Positions 1 through 10,825 of a DNA stretch of 64,000 bases are shown piece after piece. Position numbers and translations under genes: made by a program. The notes below the pieces were generated by a model, which saw only the letters and a program-made list of their open reading frames with translations, was not told the origin of the DNA and did not search any database. The number at the start of each line of letters is the position of its first letter. Positions within the stretch are counted from its first letter, which is position 1. Origin of the DNA: Stachybotrys elegans (Eukaryota > Ascomycota > Sordariomycetes > Hypocreales > Stachybotryaceae); the NCBI GenBank assembly GCA_020746835.1, contig JAGPNK010000003.1:2108001-2172000 (forward strand), in the 5' to 3' direction.

Positions 1-374
1 TCATGGCCAAGTACGTGGGCTCTACGATTGCTGGACTGGCACCACGCATCATGGGTATTGGCCCGTCCATCGCCATCCCCAAGCTCCTGTCTCTTTACAA
101 CGTCACGCTGGCCGATATGGATGTCGTTGAGATCAACGAGGCCTTTGCTTCCATGGCTGTGTACTGCCGCGACAAGCTGGGTCTGGAGTGGGAGAAGATG
201 AACCCTCGTGGCGGTGCCATTGCTCTGGGCCACCCGCTGGGCGCCACGGGAGCACGCCAGGTGGTGACGGGCCTGAGCGAGCTGCGGAGGACCAAGAAGA
301 AGATGCTGCTGATTAGCATGTGCATCGGCACGGGCCAGGGCATGGCTGGTCTGTTTGTCAACGAGCAGCTATAG
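1..374 (+). CDS. 3-ketoacyl-CoA thiolase, peroxisomal type (3' end only)
   Basis: This is the C-terminal part of a thiolase (acetyl-CoA C-acyltransferase), which cleaves 3-ketoacyl-CoA to acetyl-CoA and a shortened acyl-CoA in beta-oxidation. About 123 residues are visible; the gene starts left of the window and bases 1-2 belong to a split codon. Diagnostic thiolase motifs occur in order: NEAFA, then GHPLGATGARQ with the catalytic histidine, then CIGTGQG with the catalytic cysteine near the C-terminus. The text around them (AVYCRDKLGLEWEK, NPRGGAIALGHP) resembles the yeast POT1/FOX3 peroxisomal class more than the cytosolic acetoacetyl-CoA thiolases. A peroxisomal PTS2 signal would be N-terminal and cannot be seen. 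The stop is TAG at 372-374. Confidence 0.93.
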   Translation, partial: MAKYVGSTIAGLAPRIMGIGPSIAIPKLLSLYNVTLADMDVVEINEAFASMAVYCRDKLGLEWEKMNPRGGAIALGHPLGATGARQVVTGLSELRRTKKKMLLISMCIGTGQGMAGLFVNEQL

Positions 375-1214
375 CTATAGCTACAGCTGCAGCTTGCTTG
401 GTGTCGCGATTGTGCGTGCCATGCGGGCGTGTTTGAATGATATTGACGGCTTGGTTATGCATGCCTGTGAAACCAATGTGAAACGATAAATTGTGTATGA
501 GCAATATGCGCTCGAGCTGGGCTGTTTGTTGTGAAGTGCGTGAGCGCTATCTGACGTGAAACCCGACGGCTCCCGCCGCTTATCAGATGCGATGCCGGTA
601 TGCATCCGTTGTTGGCAATGGGTGTCTGGCGCTGGAAGCCTGATGGAGGCGATGCCGAGTGCTGCAACATCATGAACCCCACTGAAGGCTTTCATTGCCC
701 CTTGGTACGGAGTACTTGGTTGCCTACCAAAAGACGGTGTGATTAATGTCCTCTCTACGCGACCCCTCCATCCAGCCCATTACCCAGGGCTTCGTCCCTT
801 TCCGTCCAAAAGAAGATGCGAGTAATGGAGACGATTTGCGCACCCACCACCCACTTGCTCACAAAGCCGAGATGCCGCCCATTCAATTGGTTTGGTTGCG
901 TAACGGCTTGGAATTCTGAAATTGCCGTTTCATTCGCCGAGCTTCACCCGCCCCACCTACCCTGACCATAAATCGCTGTTTTCTTTGCCGACTTACGGAC
1001 TTAATGCACAATGATGTCGTTTCCCTCCTCCTGACGATACCCTCAAACTTCTGTTCTTCTAGGCAGCATTGCCCCCCTTGTGCTTGCTTTGTACGATCCT
1101 GATGTCTGCATGATACCCTAGACGTATTTTGGCCGCCAGAACCTTTGTTTGCCTGCATCTGTTTTCCGGCTTGATGCCTTCGCATTAGCATCCCTCCCTC
1201 CCTCCCTCTTCACC
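375..1214. other. Intergenic, thiolase 3' flank and SulP promoter
   Basis: Short open frames on both strands overlap each other and none resembles a known protein. A CT-rich stretch with CCTCCCTCCCTC lies just before the SulP start at 1215, a common 5' leader feature in filamentous fungi. Confidence 0.6.
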
Positions 1215-3683
1215 ATGTCGAGACCTTCGCATAGCCGTAACAGCTCCTTTGACCACCGACCTGCACAGCCGAGTGCCCTGCGCCGAACCATCACCGCGAA
1301 TGCCCCAGACGAACAAGACGACCGTCATGACCGCCCTTCACCGCCAGCCTCCCCGGGCCCCGCCACGAGATCGAGCACATTTGCAACCGAGTCCACGCCC
1401 TTGATACTGTCCAGAGATGCTCCCGTACACGATGGCGCATGCGACCATGGGACCTTTAGTCCCCGACCAAGTAGCCCGACTGGGCTACGGCAGGCCAGCC
1501 TGTTCAGCGACGGCAGCGAAACACCCGTCTCTGGTGTCGGCTCTACAGACCGCCCCGATGACGATTGGAAGAGGTGGCTCAAGAAAAGGATGAGGACAAA
1601 GAAGATGGGCCAGACCAGGCACTTGGCCCGGCAGGCGGGCTTCCAGGACACTGCCCTCATGTGAGCTGTACCCTGAGCGTAACTTGACCTCCATCGCTAA
1701 CGTGGTTTGAGGTATCTTTCATACTACGTACCCTGCTTGACATGGATGTCGCAGTACAAGCTCTCCTACCTGCAAGGAGACATGGTAGCCGCCATAACAA
1801 TGGCGTCTTTTTACCTGCCCATGGCCCTCTCCCTCGCCGCCAACCTAGCCCACGTCCCGGCTATCCACGGTCTATACGCCTTCGCCTTCAATCCGTTGAT
1901 ATACGCCCTTCTGGGATCCTGCCCGCAGATGGTGGTAGGGCCCGAAGCCGCAGGCTCGCTCCTGATCGGCAGCATCATCAGATCCAGCGTGGACAATGGC
2001 GAAGGCGGCGAGGATAACGATCTCCTGCACGCCAAGATCTGCGGCGTCGCTGCTGGCATGGCCGGTGCCATGGTTCTCATTGCTGGTCTGGCGCGGCTGG
2101 GATTTCTTGACAGCGTCCTTAGCAGGCCCTTTCTCCGAGGATTCATTAGCGCCATTGGCTTCGTGATTGCTGTGGACCAGCTGATTCCGGAACTCGGCCT
2201 GGCTAAGCTGGCAGATCACGAGGGAGTGAGCCATGGCAGCAGTGTAGACAAGATCTCTTTCATGATCGACAACATTGGCCAGGCTCACCTTCTGACATTC
2301 CTCATCGCCTTTGTCAGCTTCGTAATCATCATGGTTTTCCGGTACGTGCGTTGCCAAATTCGACTGGGCTCGAGCTAATGTGGAGTAGCGAGCTGAAGAA
2401 GCATATGCAGCCAAGACATCCCTGGCTCGTCTTCATCCCCGATCGCTTTGTGGTTGTGGTGGCTTCGGCCATTCTCTGCTACCATCTCGACTGGGCCGAG
2501 AAAGGCGTCGAGATTCTTGGTACCGTCAAGCCCGCTAGCGGCGGCGTATTCGAGTTCCGCTGGCCATTCCAGCTGGAGCATCTCCCGCACATTCGTCATG
2601 CCATGTCAACCTCGTTCCTGATTGCCCTCCTGGGCTTTTTCGAGTCTTCAGTGGCTGCCAAGAGTCTGGGAAGTAGTGAGACCATTCAGGGCATCCAACT
2701 GAGCGCCAACCGGGAGATGATTGCGCTGGGAACGGCAAATCTTGTGGGCGCATGCTTCATGAGTCTGCCAGCCTTTGGTGGCTACGGACGCAGCAAGGTG
2801 AACAGGACTGCTGGTGGAAAAACCCCAGTGAGCTCCATCCTCCTCAGCCTGATTTCCATTCTCTCGATTCTGTTCCTGCTGCCATACTTCAAGTACCTCC
2901 CGGTAAGTTTACACACTTAACGCAGCGAACGCCCTAAGTAAGAAGCGAGCTAACACTGTCTAGAAACCTGTACTCTCAGCTATGATCTCAGTAGTAGCCT
3001 GGTCTCTGATTGAGGAGGCACCCCATGACATTTCCTTCTTCTTGCGAATCCGAGGCTGGACCGAACTGGCGTTGATGGGCAGCATTGTAGTGGCCACCAT
3101 TTTCTATTCGCTTACGTTTGGCATGGCTCTTGGTGTTGGCATTTCGCTGCTCATGGTCATCAAGCACAGCACTCGTCCCAGAATCCAGATTCTTGGTCGC
3201 ATCCCGGGCACGACGCGGTTCGAGAATGCTGAAGACAGAGACTCTGACGATGTTGAGTTCATTGAGGGTTGTCTGATTGTCAAGATTCCCGAGCCCCTGA
3301 CCTTTGCCAACACTGGCGAGCTCAAGGCACGGCTTCGACGATTGGAGTTCTACGGCACCTCAGAGGCGCACCCTGCACTGCCTCGAATCCGCAGCCACGA
3401 GTCGAACCGAAACATCATCTTCGACATCCACGGCGTCACATCCCTCGACGGATCGGGCACCCAGGTGCTTGAGGAGATTGTACGCGACTACAGAGAGCGC
3501 GGCGTGCGAGTCTTCTTCTCGCGGGGCCCGAGCCGAAAGGACAGCCCCATATGGCAGCTGATGGAGCGCAGCGGCATCGTGGAGATGTGCGGAGGCGAGA
3601 GCCATTTCGTGCCAGACGTCGAACAGGCGCTGAGGCTGACGGAGCGCGAGGGGACGATCAGTGAGCGGAGTGTTGATGTATGA
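1215..3683 (+). CDS. SulP (SLC26) family anion/sulfate transporter with STAS domain
   Basis: Exons 1215-1660, 1712-2341, 2389-2902 and 2964-3683 join in frame to 769 residues. The start at 1215 has the context CACCATGTC; the frame is open a little further upstream. Residues 1-140 are a Ser/Pro/charged cytosolic tail. The SulP core begins at YYVPCLTW and continues with GDMVAAITMASFYLPMALS, followed by HVPAIHGLYAFAFNPLIYALLG and the MVVGPEAAGSLLIGSII segment. Many hydrophobic spans follow. The last 200 residues form a STAS domain (IIFDIHGVTSLDGSGTQVLEEI). The family moves sulfate or other anions across membranes. The divergent substrate loop resembles yeast YPR003C-type members more than the high-affinity plasma-membrane permeases, so substrate and membrane are uncertain. 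Introns are 51, 47 and 61 nt with good donors and CTAAC/CTAAT branch points. Confidence 0.9.
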
Positions 3684-4057
3684 GGAGGGAAACGCATACA
3701 TAACCGCCATGCCGTGGGTGATGTCCTGGAACGACACATTCTTTGTCATGACCAGAGAGCATGAGTACGTGTATCGGTTTGCATTGTTGAGTTGCATTGT
3801 GCATAAGGCGTTGGGATACTTCTGCTCAGCCATCCTGCATGTTGTCGTGCTTCTTTACGTTAGAAATGGATTAGTTTCAATGGGTAATTAATTGCATGAG
3901 ATAGATGCTATAGACCAAAAGCGTTGTACACAGCAGAATTATCAAGACGAAAGCCCTCTTGTTAAGCATGCCCTTGAACACCTGTCGACCATGTCTTAAT
4001 CAATCATAGCCCTAATGATCACAATTCGATGTACAAGAAACCATGTATGTAATATGC
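3684..4057. other. Convergent intergenic region
   Basis: The 3' flanks of the SulP gene (+) and the oxidase gene (-) face each other. The stretch is AT-richer than its surroundings, as expected for 3' UTRs, and I see no gene in it. Confidence 0.6.
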
Positions 4058-5993
4058 TTAATCGAACCAATGCATGACCAAAGGGTCATAGGTGTCGTTT
4101 CCGTACGCACTTCCTCCAAACTCGAGATAGCCCTCGATATACGGCTGCGGAATGTGCGTCGCAAGTTCGTCGCCATCACCAAACACCCATACTGTTTGCA
4201 TACCTAAAAAATTGAACAGTTTAGCCATCACATCACATCCCAAGAGAAGAAAAACCACATACCCATAATCATGTGTCCCAGTACGTGGCAGTGAAGCAAC
4301 CAGGCCCCGACATTGTCCTTCGTCACACGGATGCGCCAGGCTCGCCACCCAGCTGTGTGGTATGGCTCGGCCGAGGACGACGAGTAGCGGTACAGCATGG
4401 TGGTATCGCGGCGGGCGGGTGTGTAGTCGCGGAACTTGAGCTCGTTCCGCGCCGCGTCGTACGTGCCGTTGCCGGAGCCGAGATCGTAGTAGTGTTCGCC
4501 GTGGGCGTGCATCGGGTGGTTGTCGAAGCCCCGCGTCGGGCCCGAGTTGCTCAGCCAGACGATATCCAGAACCTCGCCAATGCGGGCCGGCCAGGCGCGA
4601 GTCTGGGGGTCCCAGCCGCCGTTGGCTATGGCGGCGTCGTAGTCGGGTGTCTGGCCCGTGACGTATGCTTGCACGAGGTACGGTGCGGCGTGACCGACTT
4701 CGTAGTCGCCCTCGGACCAGGAGAGGTTGTTCTGGACCCAATCGAGACCTCCGACGATGCTACCGTTATAAAAACCATCCATGACCATCTGGTTCATGGT
4801 GATGTAGACTGTTCGCGTCACCTCCTCGAGCCTCGGGAAGTTGTTGTCGGGAGTCAACGCCTCCAGAGTATATTCCATCCACTGAGTGTACTCGGTTACG
4901 TTCGTCGGGAGTGGCACAGGCTGAGTCTCTGGTAGATCCTGCGGTAGCTCTGGTTCCAGGCCGATGCACTCATAGTGAACGATAGCCCACCCCCAAGGAT
5001 TCGTGGGACGGTCACGAGCCTCGTAGCGCATCCAGAAATCGCGTTTCCCCTCCATAAGCAGCTCGACCTCCGTCTTGGTCCGAAGCAGGGCGCTATACCT
5101 CTGGCCACTGCCGAACTGGACGTAGGAGGTGTCTACGGGTTTTGTGTAGTGCCCATCGGCTTCAATGATGGTGAGGTCGTGGCCTTCGATGCCAGCCATG
5201 AGGAAGGAGATGGCGGTTCCGCCGACGAATCGGAGGCGATACGTCTTGCCGGGCTTGACGTTGATTATGAAGGGCTTGCAAGTGTCGTCGGTTGCGTTGC
5301 TGAGTGAGGCGTTTCCGCTCTGGCCGTTGAGGACGACGGCGGAGGGTTCGCCGGACCAAACGAAGGGGTTGGCCGTAAGTCCTTCCTCTATGGACTCGTC
5401 TTCTCTGGGATAGTCATCCGAGAAGAATAAGGGAATGTCCCCGTCGTAGTCGTACGGCTTGGTGGCATTCTTCGCCTCGTCGACAATAAGCAGGCCATGA
5501 GCCGTCACAGAATGAAAGCCGACATGTGAATGGTAAAAGTAGGTGCCGGCATCGCCAGGCTCGGGATGAATCTCATAGTCAAAGAACTCGTTGGGCGCGA
5601 TGGGCCACTGCGAGACAAGCGGCGTGCCGTCGGCAAAAGGCGCGGTTCTCTGCGTCAAGCCGTGCCAATGCTACGGATATCAGAAACGAGCAACTCAATC
5701 TGGGGGAGATTGTTACGCACCACAGTAACGTTGTCGTCTGGGATTCTGTTCCAGACCCTGACCCAGGTTGTCTTACCCTCTTGGAGATGCAGCGTCGGTC
5801 CCGGTGAGGTGCCATTGAGAATGGTTGAATACCGCGACTTACAGTTTATGGTGATGTTACCAGCTGTCGCGACGAGAACATACTCGGGCTCCCAGTCCGC
5901 GCCGTGCCGTATAGGTGTGGCGCTGAGACACGACGGGATGAGTGAGGCGGCGGCGATGAAGCCTGCCAGTAAACGGTCACTGCGCAGCCACAT
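4058..5993 (-). CDS. Secreted multicopper oxidase, fungal ascorbate-oxidase type
   Basis: Exons 5993-5721, 5670-4263 and 4203-4058 (minus strand) give 608 residues. Residues 1-25 are a signal peptide (WLRSDRLLAGFIAAASLIP, cleaved after LSA). All four copper-binding loops are present: HWHG at 92-95, formed across the first intron; YHSHVG at 137-142; HPMHAHGEHYY near residue 500; and HCHVLGHMIMGM near 550, whose last residues are formed across the second intron. The position ten residues after the type-1 cysteine is Met, giving a lower-potential T1 site as in ascorbate oxidases. The family oxidises phenols, ascorbate or metals while reducing oxygen to water. The missing H-W-H at the first exon edge and the broken GHMIMG motif fix both introns (50 and 59 nt). 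The order of motifs and the length fit fungal ascorbate oxidases; a laccase-like substrate range cannot be excluded. Confidence 0.9.
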
Positions 5994-6620
5994 TACGGCG
6001 AGAGTGATTAATGATATACTGGAGGATGAGCGACAAATAAGGAAAGCGACGATGGGTATTATTTATCTCTGAGAATAGGGGAACAGGCAAGCGGGTGAGA
6101 TACACGTGGACGGACGATGCGCAGATCACTTTGGTCTCACCAATCAAGACTGCTCAGGGGCCTGACGCATGAACCAAGCGTAAGGCCTCTATACCACACC
6201 CTAGAGAAGTGGTGTCGCTACTGCGAAAATAGCCATGCCGGCGCCCGTCGAGCCTGAGCTGCGTGCCGGATGCGTGGGTGAGACCATGGCACGCCACACA
6301 TTATGGTCCCTGCCAATGCGTTTTCGTAGTAGCAACGGGTGTACTAGGCACGGATGGCCAGCTTTTTGATTAAGATCATCTGGTTGCTTACTCACCTTGC
6401 CCGGGTGGAACGGTTGATGGTGCTTACAGTGACATCATTGAAGCGGTGTTGGAGCACTGCTGCATGCCCTGGACCATGTTTGGATCATGGGGCGCAGCAG
6501 GGTCCAGCTGATCGACACGATAACCCCGACAGTTTACTGGGCCGTTTGCAAAGTAGGATCAGGCCGGGGAAACCGTCGTGGGGGCGATTGACATGTCTAT
6601 CTATAGAACCTGCCTGCCAG
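5994..6620. other. Intergenic, oxidase promoter and A/B-barrel gene 3' flank
   Basis: Short overlapping frames only. Nothing here resembles a protein family or structured RNA that I recognise. Confidence 0.55.
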
Positions 6621-7075
6621 CTACCAGACGCCATCGGAGAAATCGACGACGATGGCCTTCTCAAGCAGCGGCAAGAGGCCTTCGACAAAGGCTTTGTGGG
6701 CCGGGTCCTTCTGGACGTAGTAGTCTCTGTCGGCAGCAGATGCGAATTCCGCGACGAAGCCATGGGTGATTCCGTTCTAGGGGGGCAATCAGCGCTGCGT
6801 CTCTACCATGGAGCTTTGTAGGTTTGAAGGGCAGCGCACCTGCATGCCCTCAATTGACATGTCCTTTCCACCCTTGAGGGAGAGGATGTAGGCAGACTGG
6901 GTCTCGGGCTGGACGCACTTTTGCTTGAGGGTCAGGAAGTGGGAGCAGGCCTGGCAAGCGTGAGCAAGCGACTGAAAGAGGGCTGGAAATGAGGATAGAG
7001 GGGGCTCACTTCACTGATTTGCTCAGCATTAGTACCAGCCTTAAACTGGAAGAGGACGGTGTGGGTGATGCTCAT
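6621..7075 (-). CDS. Small stress-responsive A/B-barrel (Dabb) domain protein
   Basis: Three short exons, 7075-7010, 6950-6840 and 6776-6621 (minus strand), join in frame to 110 residues, the normal size for a single Dabb domain. The protein opens with MSITHTVLFQFKAG, the first beta strand with its conserved His. It continues with a central ETQSAYILSLKGGKD segment and ends with NGITHGFVAEFASAADRDYY and a FVEGLLPLLEKAIVVDF helix-strand, all characteristic of the dimeric ferredoxin-like Dabb fold. Introns are 59 and 63 nt. Family members include stress-induced plant proteins and cyclases or lyases acting on polyketides; no catalytic role can be assigned here. The open frame continues upstream of 7075, but that part matches no family member, so the 7075 start is preferred. 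It shares a divergent promoter with the GH5 gene. Confidence 0.87.
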
Positions 7076-7786
7076 GTTGGGCGGTACGGCGAGATGGACG
7101 AGGCTACGAGAAGCGGGGACAGCAAAGACGATGAGGAGGATTGTGAGGATGAAGATGGTGGCGAGTGGCGGGTCCTGAAAGCTGGACCTGGAACTGAAGC
7201 TGCAACAGGATGGGTTTAGTTGCGAGGCATTACGTACCTGTTGGATACAGTGGATTGATAGGTAGATGTAGGTTAGTAACTGATGGGTAGCGTCACGTGA
7301 GGATTTCACACACGATTCAACAGGATTGACATCTAGATGATTCTGTAGAAGGAAAGAGCTGCTGTTGCTCCCTATGTACGCAATGAATTGCTGCATACGA
7401 TAGCTACAGGCAATCCACATTACGAATACAATCGTGGCCATACTGACCGTATTAATCGCCCAGCCCCTGTCAAAGTTCCACGGCTGTCCAGGCAAGCTGC
7501 ACATAGTATGCCCAAGGCGAACCAACCCAAGAAGACAAAAAGGCAATTGGGCCAGTCAACTTGATCTTTTAGCTGTTCCAGTTTGACATTGTAATAAATG
7601 CGAATGATTTGGTCGGATTTTGCTGCAATTTCACACTGTGCCTGTCGCAGGGACAGAGCCGCTGACTAAGGCTAAATGTCGTCGCAACACCGCTCCATCA
7701 GTTATCGCCTTGGGCGTTTCAGGACGCGAGTATGATAATGGCCTAATCAGTTTCCTTGCTTCATTCCACGTCTTTCCAATTCAGCC
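7076..7786. other. Divergent promoter region (Dabb / GH5)
   Basis: A 711-bp divergent intergenic region between the small Dabb gene (-) and the GH5 gene (+). No convincing TATA box or coding frame was seen. Confidence 0.5.
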
Positions 7787-10090
7787 ATGCGTATACCCGC
7801 TCAAGACCTCTCGGAAGCTGCCCTCGGCGGCCCAATTCGAGTCCAAGGCGACCGCTTCGTCGATTCCTACGGCCGCACTCTCTCCCTGCGAGGCTTCAAC
7901 GTTTCGGGGGCCAGCAAGCTCCCCACAGAGCCCAATGGCCTCTCGCACTTGACGGATGGCTTCTACGAGCACCGTACCGTGACATTTACCGGAAGGCCGT
8001 GTACCCTCGAGGAGGCTCCTCTTCATTTCCGCCGGCTTCAGACCTGGGGGTTGCCCTTTATCCGCCTCTTGGTGACGTGGGAGTCGATTGGTCACGCCGG
8101 CCCAGACCCGTCGACTGATATTGATGTCGAGTACATTGCGTACCTGCGGGCCCTGATTCAGCTCATGCCACAGTACGGCCTCAAGTGCTTTGTATGTGCA
8201 CACCAAGATGTGTGGAGTCGCTTCAGCGGCGGCAGCGGCGCTCCAGGATGGACCTTCGAGGCTGCGGGCCTAGACATTGAGGCTTTCACAGACACCGGCG
8301 CGGCCTATGTCCATGGCCAGGACGAACTGAGGCGGGCCAGTGGGTTGGTCAATGCAAACGAGCCGAGTGGCCCATTTGTGTGGCCCTCGGGATACCAGAA
8401 GCTTGCAGCGTCGACCATGGCCACTTTGTTCTGGGCTGGCGATGCCCTGGCCCCGAAGCTTCAATGCAAAACACCCCATGGGGAAGTCTCTATCCAGAAG
8501 CTTCTTCAGGATGCCTATATCGAGGCCTTTGGGCGGCTGGCTGATGAGCTGAGCGATCTTGAGGCGTGCCTCGGCTTTGAACCCATGAACGAGCCACATA
8601 GGGGCCTAGTAAACCTGCACGACTTCCACGGTTGGAACTATAATACCGACCTGCACATTGGATACTACCCTACATTCGCCCAGGCACTTGCTCTAGGTAG
8701 TGGCTATTCGCAGAAAGTGAAATACTACGTCAAGTCCTGGCCGTGGCCTACGCGCGTGTCGCACAAGACAGTCCTCGACCCCAAGGGCCGGTCGGCGTGG
8801 CTTGCACAGGGTTTGGGAGAGTGCGTTTGGAAGGCGCATGGAGTCTGGAGCTGGGACGAGAAGACCAAGACAGCCAAGATCCTGCACAAAGACTACTTCG
8901 ACGTTGACCACCGGCCGGGCCGTGAGGGACAACGACTCGAATGGTACCGCGACTGCTACGGCCCGTTCTTGGACAAGTTCTGCAAGCGGGTGGCTCGGAG
9001 GGGTAGCCACTTCCTGTCATTCTTCGAGCCAATCCCCAATGAGTTCATGCCGCCCTGGCAGCCCAAAGACCGGAAGCCAGCGGAGTACATCGACATCGAG
9101 CCTCTTCAGAACATGGTCTTTGCTCCTCATTTCTACGACCTGAATGTTCTCTTCAGCAAGCAACACACCTGGATGAGTGTCAACGTTCAAGGCCTGTCCA
9201 GGGGCATGCTTGTGTTCTTGGCGTTATATTTCGGCCCTACGGGCTTGCGGAAGAACTATAGGAAGCAGTTGGGAAATGTCCTCAAGCACGGAATGGCTTC
9301 TCTGGGTCGGGTTCCTACCGTCATTGGAGAGATTGGCATACCATTCGACATCAATGATGGATCTGCATTCAAAACCGGCCAGTACGATACGCAGCGCGAC
9401 CTTATGAATGCTCTGATTGGAGGTATGGAAGACAACCAGGTCGGTTTCACCCTCTGGAATTACAACCCGCACAATCGCGTCGAATATGGTGACGGGTGGA
9501 ACAAGGAGGATTTCTCAGTCGTTAATGGCGACGACCACGGACACGAAACACTCCGTCGGGATTATAGGAACAAGCCGCACGAGAATGATGACATGTATCG
9601 CGGCGGCAGGGTGCTGGATGTCATCATTCGCCCTTATGCTGTCAAGACCGTTGGCGTTCCGCTCCGAGCGAGCTGGGATCATCGCACCCTGCGGTACGAA
9701 CTGGAGTGGGAGAGCGAGCAAGGGACCCGAACTGAGGACGGCCGCCCCATTGAGACGGAGGTATTTATCCCGGCATATCACTACGCTGCACATAAACTTG
9801 TTGTCGCGCTCAATTCCGAATCGTGGGATTACGATCGAGAGCAGCAGACGCTACGCATACGCCACGGTCCAGGAAAGCACCACCTCGTTGTCGAGATTGA
9901 AGACGTGCAGGCCCATCTCGTGAAGCGGGTAGCTCTTCGGCGAGAATCCGGTGTCGCGCCATCAATCCTTGACAATGTCCCCATTGAAGTCGAGGTCTGG
10001 CTCGATGGGCTAAACTGGGGCGCCTTGATGTGGCTACTTGTGGCACTTTTGGCCGTCGCAATCGGCTTTATCAGCAAGATGGCCGCTTGA
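7787..10090 (+). CDS. GH5 glycosidase, EGCrP-like (glucosylceramidase / steryl-beta-glucosidase)
   Basis: An uninterrupted 767-residue frame. The N-terminus carries VQGDRFVDSYGRTLSLRGFNVSG, the opening strand of GH5 endoglycoceramidase-like enzymes. The acid/base glutamate lies in GFEPMNEPHRG near residue 269, and the nucleophile in TVIGEIGIPFD near residue 515. A C-terminal beta-sandwich (about 620-740) follows the barrel. The chain ends in one hydrophobic helix (GALMWLLVALLAVAIGF) with a short basic tail, suggesting membrane tethering. There is no N-terminal signal peptide. Length, the internal insert and the tail match fungal endoglycoceramidase-related proteins (GH5_12), which hydrolyse glucosylceramide or ergosteryl glucoside inside the cell. 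Which lipid is used cannot be told from the sequence. Absence of introns contrasts with most neighbours. Confidence 0.88.
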   Translation: MRIPAQDLSEAALGGPIRVQGDRFVDSYGRTLSLRGFNVSGASKLPTEPNGLSHLTDGFYEHRTVTFTGRPCTLEEAPLHFRRLQTWGLPFIRLLVTWESIGHAGPDPSTDIDVEYIAYLRALIQLMPQYGLKCFVCAHQDVWSRFSGGSGAPGWTFEAAGLDIEAFTDTGAAYVHGQDELRRASGLVNANEPSGPFVWPSGYQKLAASTMATLFWAGDALAPKLQCKTPHGEVSIQKLLQDAYIEAFGRLADELSDLEACLGFEPMNEPHRGLVNLHDFHGWNYNTDLHIGYYPTFAQALALGSGYSQKVKYYVKSWPWPTRVSHKTVLDPKGRSAWLAQGLGECVWKAHGVWSWDEKTKTAKILHKDYFDVDHRPGREGQRLEWYRDCYGPFLDKFCKRVARRGSHFLSFFEPIPNEFMPPWQPKDRKPAEYIDIEPLQNMVFAPHFYDLNVLFSKQHTWMSVNVQGLSRGMLVFLALYFGPTGLRKNYRKQLGNVLKHGMASLGRVPTVIGEIGIPFDINDGSAFKTGQYDTQRDLMNALIGGMEDNQVGFTLWNYNPHNRVEYGDGWNKEDFSVVNGDDHGHETLRRDYRNKPHENDDMYRGGRVLDVIIRPYAVKTVGVPLRASWDHRTLRYELEWESEQGTRTEDGRPIETEVFIPAYHYAAHKLVVALNSESWDYDREQQTLRIRHGPGKHHLVVEIEDVQAHLVKRVALRRESGVAPSILDNVPIEVEVWLDGLNWGALMWLLVALLAVAIGFISKMAA

Positions 10091-10825
10091 GACTGGCCAT
10101 GGAACCTTCTCTCATAAAGAGTTGGTTATGCAGGCTGCCAAGGGCCGGGTGCACCTCTGTTATTGACCTGCCGTGTTGGGCTACGGCCAAGATGATCTCT
10201 CCACTGTGTACTGGTGTAAACCCGTCTTACCTGCAGATGGCCGTCACATCACAAAGGCGGAGAGAGGTTGCTCACGAAATACGGAAGGGGCGCAAAATAT
10301 AGAAAGACTGGATGACGAGGTCACGAAAGTTATGGCATGAGGACTTACATGGACGAGATAGAGAGACATAGGAACGCAACGAATACACGCACAGCCTTAA
10401 AAGAAACGAACGGCAGCTCTTCCGGCACATCCGTGTTTACCATCCGGGTTATGCTTATCTGTGGTCCGGTCCCCCGCATTCTGGAAAACACCCCATCCTG
10501 TATCCTGCCGGGGTTCTAGGTAACAACGGCCCTTCGACGACGTCAGCCACGGGTCGTGATGTCTATCGGCCCAATTGCAAAGCTGCCCTCACGCGGGGTT
10601 TGCAGCCCGGGTGATATTCTGCCAGGGCATATCAATTGATAGGAACTGCGGGTCGGATTGGCCAATGGATGGGGGTCAAGCTGTCATGTCGTGATGGCCA
10701 CCAGATATGAGCCGTGGTATACAAGAGGGGGCGGCGTCTGCCCCTCGAGCAGCTTCCGCGGAGACCTTTCTTTCTACCCTCTCTAAGCATACAGTGCCTA
10801 GGAGAGCTTGTCTTGTTCTATCACC
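10091..10825. other. Intergenic region
   Basis: A 735-bp stretch between two same-direction genes. It holds no convincing coding frame. Confidence 0.55.
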